A stretch of 22,978 bases of DNA from Isoetes engelmannii (lineage: Eukaryota; Streptophyta; Lycopodiopsida; Isoetales; Isoetaceae): the NCBI GenBank assembly GCA_011763485.2, contig JAANSK020252608.1, positions 1 through 22,978 on the forward strand, written 5' to 3'. Position numbers and translations under genes: made by a program. The notes beneath the pieces were generated by a model. The model made no database searches. It saw nothing but the letters and a program-made list of their open reading frames with translations, and was not told the DNA's origin. Shown one piece after another: positions 20,001-22,978 of this stretch; the stretch's first letter is position 1; the number at the start of each line of letters is the position of its first letter.

Positions 20001-22476
20001 TTCAAGGGTTTGATTTTAGCTTCACAGGACAAGACAGACACTAAACTTAAGCTTCTATACATCTCCTGCTACCTGTAACAAGAGCTCAACGTTGCTAATG
20101 ACTTTATGGCTACTACATAGATCAGACTACTGCAAATTCGTAGTTAATATTATGCAATATTTTCTAATTCCAAATGCAATCATATTAACGAGCAGAAACT
20201 CACTCTGTGTCAGTTCTGGATCCATTAAAGAGGACAGTATTCGCAACAAACTTTTGACCATATTATGCTCCTTCAACAACATTTGCGTCAAGATCAGTCC
20301 AAATTACATTTATGCAAATAGAAGTAGAGATTAAGATTACCTGCATCCCTATGGTTAACTTGCAGTTTTTCTGCACACAGCGTAAACATGGTGGCAGCAA
20401 CCAGTCAGCCAGCTTTTTGATCTGGTCACTATATCTGTCAACCAAAGGTTCCGGGAGTTCTCTAAGCCAAGATTTCATGATAGGACGCCATCCTATACTT
20501 GAAGGCTCCACATAAACCATGCCACATCTTGACACTGTTGCAGGTGATGCAGCCGCGAGATCTTGGACCTCAAAAATTAAGTTCATCGTTACAGACATTT
20601 GAATAATTTCTCCACTCATCAAACATAGCTTTTTATTGTCATCCAGTACCTGAATAAATTATTGTGTAGAATATACTAAGTGTAGCTGAAACAAAAGGTA
20701 ATTTAAATTCAATAAAATGATTCGAGTTTCCACTCACGGTGTTCATGTTCTCAATCCAAATTGCATCAACCGGCCCATCAAATATCAACCATTTTCGATC
20801 AGGAGTCGTATCAGTTGCTTGCTGCCTGAAAGTCGTTGCCAAGACTCCATCTGTCCACTCATGTGAAACAGGATCAAATTGCCCATAAAGCTGGCCCATT
20901 GTGATGGACTTTGGATTCAAGACATCGTATCTGTGGACAAATGTTTTAAGTAAAACAAAGACTAGTCCCATAACAATCAAAATTATGCAGCCACTTGAAA
21001 AAAAAAAATCCACACCAATGACATTTTATTATGACAATAATCTGATATGCCTCAGCCTATGTACCTCTCCCCTTTACATCACTCCACTAACAGGGGAAAG
21101 TGAATTCACTGTAAGATCTTAGATCCCAGAATTGATACTTGGCAAATTAAGATAAATACACAAATTGCATTTCTTTATAAGGGGATTGGGTTCAAAGATT
21201 TGAAAAAGCCTCCTTGTTGGGTGGAATTCCATATATGACCTTGGGAAATGTTTTTATAAGCCTACACATGCAACGTCAACATATCATGCCTATAATTGGC
21301 ATATCAATTATCAATAATAAAACAAATAAGCTCTTTCTACTTCTAGTTCTTACTTATTCCAGTGATTATTCTCCTTTTAATTGTAAGTTCAATTTTAGCA
21401 CTAGCATGAAGCCAAAAAAAATCTCCTTGCCTTAACAATCTTTAAAAATAATATTCAAAAGCAGCATAATAAACAAGTATACCTTGTCTTCTTCTCAAGT
21501 CCTACTTCATTCATCTCAATAAGAGCATCAGCAAGAACTTGATACATAGAGGTTTTTGCCCCAAATGAAAATCCAACAAGCATAAGACCATGCCGCACTA
21601 TTATCATTTCATAGAGCTCCAGAATTTTACGCACAAACATGTCCATCGGAATGAGATTTTTCTTCTGACAGACATTTTTGATGGCCGCAACCATAGCATC
21701 ATAGTCTGGTGCAGGAAGCACCTGTATTTAGCTCAGAATAACTAAGACGCGTCACTAAACAGAATACGAAAATATCATATGGCAAGCATGACTTACCACG
21801 CCAGGAAATAGGTCTGACATAATACCCTCAAAAAGAGGTATGTCATGAGACAAGAATTTAGGCAGGTTAACATCCTTAATTGCCCGAAGTACTAAAACGT
21901 TCTCCTCTGTATCTTTGTACTTTCTTTTCAAATTTCCTGCTGCTCTCAGAACAGCTATGACTGCTCTCATTCCATAATCATAGTGGTCCTAAAAAGCCAA
22001 AGACAAGCTCAATGTGATAACAGAATAATGTCACATAATGACGTCCATCTATAGCCAACAATATAGATGTTTTCTGCAATGTATTACAGCAAGAAAAAGT
22101 TAAATAATTTAACTGTACGTAAAAACTCTTGCTCTAGCTTTGATCTAGGAAAGAAGGTAAACCCTATGCACAAACTCACTGGCCATCCTAGCAAGATTAT
22201 AGCTGTGTTAACCATTATGGAATAAAGGCTCGTCTGTTAATAGATATTTCGTCTACAGATTAGCAATATACTGAACTTAAAGTGAAATATCCTGACTACA
22301 AGCATTCATCACCTAGTCTAAGAAGCAAGTAATTCTTGAAGGAACAACCAATATCCAATGTAGGGCGTTGAACTACCTGTGAAGATAACTGCTCACTACA
22401 GAGACGATAGGTAGCAACAAGTTTACGCGCCATGTCCCGTGCTTCACCATAACCAAATGAGTATAACATGATCTCA
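1682..22476 (-). CDS. DNAH7-like: Axonemal inner-arm dynein heavy chain (DNAH3/7/12 group), 5' partial, 39 exons
   Basis: Motor subunit of a ciliary inner-arm dynein: it hydrolyses ATP to slide axonemal doublet microtubules, here presumably in sperm flagella. Exons, 5' to 3' on the minus strand: 22377-22476, 21797-21988, 21483-21721, 20738-20930, 20341-20649, 20204-20270, 19648-19790, 18592-18923, 18282-18503, 18004-18162, 17754-17931, 16343-16636, 16012-16257, 15437-15604, 15104-15250, 14925-15026, 14748-14852, 14093-14226, 13634-13757, 12524-12682, 11812-11958, 11610-11728, 9588-9795, 9111-9383, 8842-9030, 8508-8612, 8173-8376, 7873-8088, 5644-5788, 5120-5367, 4924-5040, 4731-4814, 4549-4632, 3857-4444, 3654-3767, 3045-3219, 2633-2961, 2168-2545, 1682-2020. 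They total 7675 nt; the first base completes a split codon, then come 2557 codons and TAA (1684-1682). All introns are GT-AG and every junction keeps frame. The C-terminus ([45 protein letters not shown]) is the DNAH3/7/12 type. About 1500 N-terminal residues, including the AAA1 P-loop, lie outside. Exon calls were made by eye from splice signals, phase and family similarity. Confidence 0.95.
6214..6295. repeat. Direct repeat, two 36-bp copies 46 bp apart
   Basis: Copies at 6214-6249 and 6260-6295 share ACCAACATTG...TTTGTTGGGTCATGA with three substitutions. They sit just beside the SINE-like remnant at 6317-6380 and may belong to the same old insertion. Confidence 0.75.
6317..6380 (-). mobile_element. 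tRNA-like SINE remnant (A and B boxes)
   Basis: On the minus strand, GAGTCTTGTGGTAACACA (6369-6352) resembles a degenerate pol III A box (TAGCTCxGTGGTAxxGCA), and AGTTCAAGACT (6332-6322) a degenerate B box (GGTTCAANNCC), in the right order. The spacing of about 20 bases is shorter than in an intact tRNA. No flanking target-site duplication was identified, so this is a likely but decayed tRNA-derived SINE head. Confidence 0.45.
7554..7685. repeat. Imperfect fold-back (inverted repeat), about 33-50 bp arms
   Basis: The arm 7554-7586 (TCCAATGAAAGTAAAATCAT...) pairs with 7653-7685 at 28 of 33 positions, and weaker pairing continues inward (GAATTCGAAAGTTA against TAACTTGCAAATTC), leaving a loop of roughly 30 bases. 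Intronic, non-coding; consistent with a MITE-like or fold-back relic. Confidence 0.7.
9491..9552. repeat. Pentanucleotide microsatellite (ATTGT)n
   Basis: About twelve units of ATTGT (TTGTA on a shifted register), with one ATTTT interruption and one shortened unit near 9502-9512. It lies in the dynein intron, some 35 bases beyond the non-consensus donor of exon 9588-9795. Confidence 0.92.
10549..10604. repeat. Compound microsatellite (CTACC)n then (ATTCT)n
   Basis: About five CTACC units at 10549-10576 run into CTACTACT and then four ATTCT units at 10582-10602. Within the 1.8-kb dynein intron 9796-11609. Confidence 0.92.
10682..10877. repeat. 98-bp tandem duplication
   Basis: Copies 10682-10779 and 10780-10877 begin CTAATTATTGCTTCAAGATT and differ at two positions (G/C near 10720, T/A near 10761). 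No coding potential. Located in the dynein intron 9796-11609; the stretch 9796-10500 of that intron shows nothing recognisable. Confidence 0.93.
11165..11505 (-). repeat. Cluster of degenerate repeats resembling plastid-type 5S rRNA
   Basis: On the minus strand, 11505-11456 reads GGCGTGGAGGACCCACACCA followed by ATCCATCCCGAACTTGATGG, close to the 5' half of chloroplast 5S rRNA as I recall it (GGCGTAGAGGAACCACACCA, ATCCATCCCGAACTTGGTGG). Further degenerate partial copies follow: about 11350-11285 (CCAATCCATCTCGAACTTGA ... GAAGATCCTCGAAGCAGGAT) and 11281-11228 (GGTGAAACTTTACTGCAGTG then ACTATACTGTA, matching the 3' half). After the last, ATCGAAACAGGATC is tandemly repeated about three times (11219-11166). 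It is not an intact rRNA gene. It could be a duplicated nuclear plastid-DNA insert or a SINE-like family with a 5S-derived head. The rRNA comparison is from memory. Confidence 0.5.
12234..12267. repeat. Perfect hairpin 1, 15-bp arms, loop AACC
   Basis: Arms 12234-12248 and 12253-12267 are exact reverse complements (CCTCATGCTTAATGA and its complement) around the loop AACC at 12249-12252. In the dynein intron 11959-12523. Confidence 0.95.
12279..12340. repeat. Perfect hairpin 2, 29-bp arms, loop AACC
   Basis: Arms 12279-12307 and 12312-12340 are exact reverse complements with no mismatch; the loop is AACC (12308-12311). It starts 11 bases after hairpin 1 and shares its apex sequence ATGAAACCTCAT. 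The perfect pairing implies recent origin or repair. Confidence 0.96.
12345..12412 (-). mobile_element. tRNA-like SINE remnant with canonical B box
   Basis: The minus strand has GGTTCAAATCCC (12379-12368), an exact pol III B box, preceded by TAGTGAGATACACGTGG (about 12404-12388), a weak A-box candidate. The body would run on into the hairpin pair at 12340-12234. No target-site duplication seen. A tRNA-derived SINE head is the simplest reading; a chance B box is possible. Confidence 0.45.
12734..13209. repeat. Degenerate tandem duplication of about 240 bp
   Basis: Copy 1, about 12734-12974, and copy 2, about 12989-13209, share TCATAGTTGATAGGATATAA at the start and GGACAGCTGACATAAATGGG at the end, with scattered substitutions and small deletions (copy 2 is about 20 bases shorter). 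Intronic, between dynein exons 13634-13757 and 12524-12682. The remaining 13210-13633 shows nothing firm. Confidence 0.9.
14366..14706. repeat. Degenerate direct repeat, about 110-120 bp, spaced about 233 bp
   Basis: About 14368-14485 and 14600-14706 share ATTGCACCTTTATA, GTGCATG, a CAAC(G/T)CTTCT motif, CTTATG and ACCTCATC in the same order. Divergence is considerable. It fills most of the dynein intron 14227-14747. Confidence 0.65.
14748..16636 (-). other. Dynein exons 12-17: AAA4 module
   Basis: Exons 16343-16636, 16012-16257, 15437-15604, 15104-15250, 14925-15026 and 14748-14852 (residues 712-1065), all phase 0. The P-loop is GVGGSGRQS at 868-876, with the Arg that axonemal dyneins usually carry in AAA4. 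Walker B is [10 protein letters not shown] (about 922-931), followed by [13 protein letters not shown]. Exon 15104-15250 ([10 protein letters not shown] ... [17 protein letters not shown]) is less conserved than its neighbours and contains a basic stretch [13 protein letters not shown]. It is placed by its VPNL start, the FFVDxCxxNL motif and phase. The next exon opens [20 protein letters not shown] and [14 protein letters not shown], a hallmark dynein segment. Intron 15605-16011 (407 bp) holds nothing recognised. Confidence 0.92.
17340..17427 (-). mobile_element. tRNA-derived SINE or tRNA-like relic
   Basis: The minus strand reads TAGCTCTGTGGTAGAGCA at 17416-17399, an almost perfect tRNA D-arm / pol III A box. 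It is followed by CTTAGGATCCT and GGGTATGATGTC (17387-17376), a degenerate B box (GGGTTCGATTCC). The gap between boxes is only about 11 bases, so no anticodon arm fits and it is not a functional tRNA. Located in the 1.1-kb dynein intron 16637-17753, whose remainder shows nothing recognised. Confidence 0.6.
17754..18923 (-). other. Dynein exons 8-11: AAA3 nucleotide-binding module
   Basis: Exons 18592-18923, 18282-18503, 18004-18162 and 17754-17931 (residues 415-711). Walker A is GPTGTGKS at residues 504-511, an intact P-loop. Walker B is [10 protein letters not shown] at about 567-576. Further on are [20 protein letters not shown], a sensor-like segment ending ITLTR, and NLRDLGK at the 3' end, the family's NLRDxxxVFQG motif split by an intron just before VFLG. 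Three of the four junctions are phase 2, unlike the phase-0 majority in this gene. AAA3 is the main regulatory nucleotide site in dyneins; its intact P-loop suggests a functional protein. The internal introns are short (about 70-120 bp). Confidence 0.93.
19648..20649 (-). other. Dynein exons 5-7: AAA2 C-terminal half and AAA2-AAA3 helical link
   Basis: Exons 20341-20649, 20204-20270 and 19648-19790 (residues 242-414). The first reads [19 protein letters not shown], then the sensor-type [20 protein letters not shown], and ends [10 protein letters not shown]. The second, only 67 nt, encodes [20 protein letters not shown] and TQ and ends in phase 1. The third starts with two bases that finish that codon and encodes [14 protein letters not shown] and FDTLLRKLI. 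These match the family pattern of a NLVxSLMRL helix followed by FxFSLxWSxG. The small exons were found by scanning the apparent 1.4-kb intron for the missing 70 residues; their phases fit exactly, which is the main support. Intron 19791-20203 and the following intron 18924-19647 show no recognisable element. Confidence 0.87.
20738..22476 (-). other. Dynein exons 1-4: end of AAA1 and first half of AAA2
   Basis: Exons 22377-22476, 21797-21988, 21483-21721 and 20738-20930 (residues about 1-241 of the window product). The first begins with one base of a split codon, then [20 protein letters not shown] and LCSEQLSSQ. The second continues [10 protein letters not shown] and [14 protein letters not shown], the conserved stretch after AAA1. 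The third holds the AAA2 Walker A at residues 147-154, read as GFSFGAKT; the family form is close to GEPFGGKT, so the lysine and threonine are kept but neighbours differ. The fourth holds the AAA2 Walker B segment [19 protein letters not shown] (catalytic-type Asp at about 228). Introns of 388, 75, 552 and 88 bp follow the four exons; I saw nothing recognisable in the two longer ones (21989-22376 and 20931-21482). Confidence 0.93.
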
Positions 22477-22547
22477 CTGCACAAGTGTTGACAGACATAC
22501 ATTAATTGATGGCCTTTAAAGGACTACAAAAAGAAGGGGTTTATTAG

Positions 22548-22978
22548 CGTCTAATGGCACCAAATAGATACATCAGTTCTTTATGGATGCTTAAAGCTTT
22601 GGTGCAGTCAGTAGTGCTGTATGGATGCCCGATTTGGGGGCCCGGTTTGTCAAGTAGACAATGGAAAAAGGTTGAGTCCGTTCTGAAAATATTCCTGATA
22701 GAGGAGATGGGAGTAAAGAGCCAGACTCCATACGCTATCTTGCTAGCAGAGGCAGCAATGCTTCCCTTAGAGGTTGAAGCATTGTGCCAAACTATTAATT
22801 TTGTGAATCGGGTCAAGCTACAGCCAGAATATAGACCGTCAAAGAAAGCTTTTGAGTATGATTCAGAATGGAGGCAGGATTTGTGGAAATGGGCTGCAAG
22901 TTGGGGTATAACTCAGGAGAATTGGCCGGACTCAGAGTTAGGCGTCCGAGATTTGGTTCAAGAATTGGCAATTAATCG
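22548..22978 (+). mobile_element. Non-LTR retrotransposon (LINE) reverse transcriptase, C-terminal fragment
   Basis: An uninterrupted frame runs from just after a TAG (22545-22547) to the window edge. It encodes SLWMLKALVQSVVLYGCPIW, then GPGLSSRQWKKVE, GVKSQTPYAILLAEAAMLPL and EVEALCQTINFVNRV. The pattern (L..LV.SV.LYGC.IWG, W.K.E...K.FL...GVKS.TP, E.G.LPL.VEAL) is the thumb and downstream region of LINE reverse transcriptases; the catalytic palm is not in the window. The N-terminal part of the frame is absent upstream, so this is a fragment, probably 5'-truncated or rearranged. It lies antisense to the dynein gene, likely inside its next upstream intron. No stop in 143 codons suggests it is not old. 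Confidence 0.75.

Noticed and set aside
19920-20020. Candidate exon ending GATGAAG before GTAACG
   Set aside because: Its frame meets a TGA without an intervening acceptor, and the phase is already satisfied by exon 20204-20270.
20071-20145. Candidate dynein exon between good-looking acceptor and donor sites
   Set aside because: All frames give stops or no dynein similarity; exon 20204-20270 fits the required sequence and phase instead.
22544-22816. Open frame of 90 codons on the minus strand
   Set aside because: It is antisense to the LINE frame, which has clear reverse-transcriptase similarity; no dynein motif is present.

Overview
The window is nuclear DNA from a eukaryote, most likely a land plant that still makes flagellated sperm (bryophyte, lycophyte or fern; cycads and Ginkgo are less likely because the introns here are short). 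Two things point there. The main gene is an axonemal (ciliary) inner-arm dynein heavy chain, which flowering plants and conifers have lost. The neighbouring gene fragment is a plant-type SULTR sulfate transporter. The AT-rich sequence, many GT-AG introns, tRNA-like SINE remnants and a non-LTR retrotransposon fit a plant genome. The species cannot be named from this sequence.

Layout, read on the minus strand. From 22476 down to 1682 lies one dynein heavy chain gene, cut at its 5' end by the window edge. I traced 39 exons, all joined in frame across 38 GT-AG introns, giving 2557 residues and a TAA stop. They run from the end of AAA1 through AAA2, AAA3, AAA4, the coiled-coil stalk with its microtubule-binding domain, AAA5, AAA6 and the C-terminal domain. 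The N-terminal tail, linker and AAA1 catalytic site lie beyond 22978. The sequence fits the DNAH3/7/12 group of single-headed inner-arm dyneins best. Two small exons (20204-20270 and 19648-19790) are easy to miss but are required by frame and by family alignment.

Downstream, after about 0.9 kb holding a GC-rich array of inverted GGTGATCC motifs (827-1148), is the first exon of a sulfate transporter (817-502, minus). It carries an apparent frameshift, and its 5' splice site is duplicated by a 55-bp tandem repeat.

The dynein introns hold most of the accessory signal: three tRNA-like SINE remnants, pentanucleotide microsatellites, several tandem duplications (98 bp, about 240 bp, about 233 bp spacing), two adjacent perfect hairpins with identical loops, a fold-back element, and a cluster of degenerate repeats resembling plastid-type 5S rRNA. 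The right edge (22548-22978, plus strand) is an open reading frame from the C-terminal part of a LINE reverse transcriptase, antisense to the dynein gene. I found no CRISPR array, bacterial operon or intact RNA gene.
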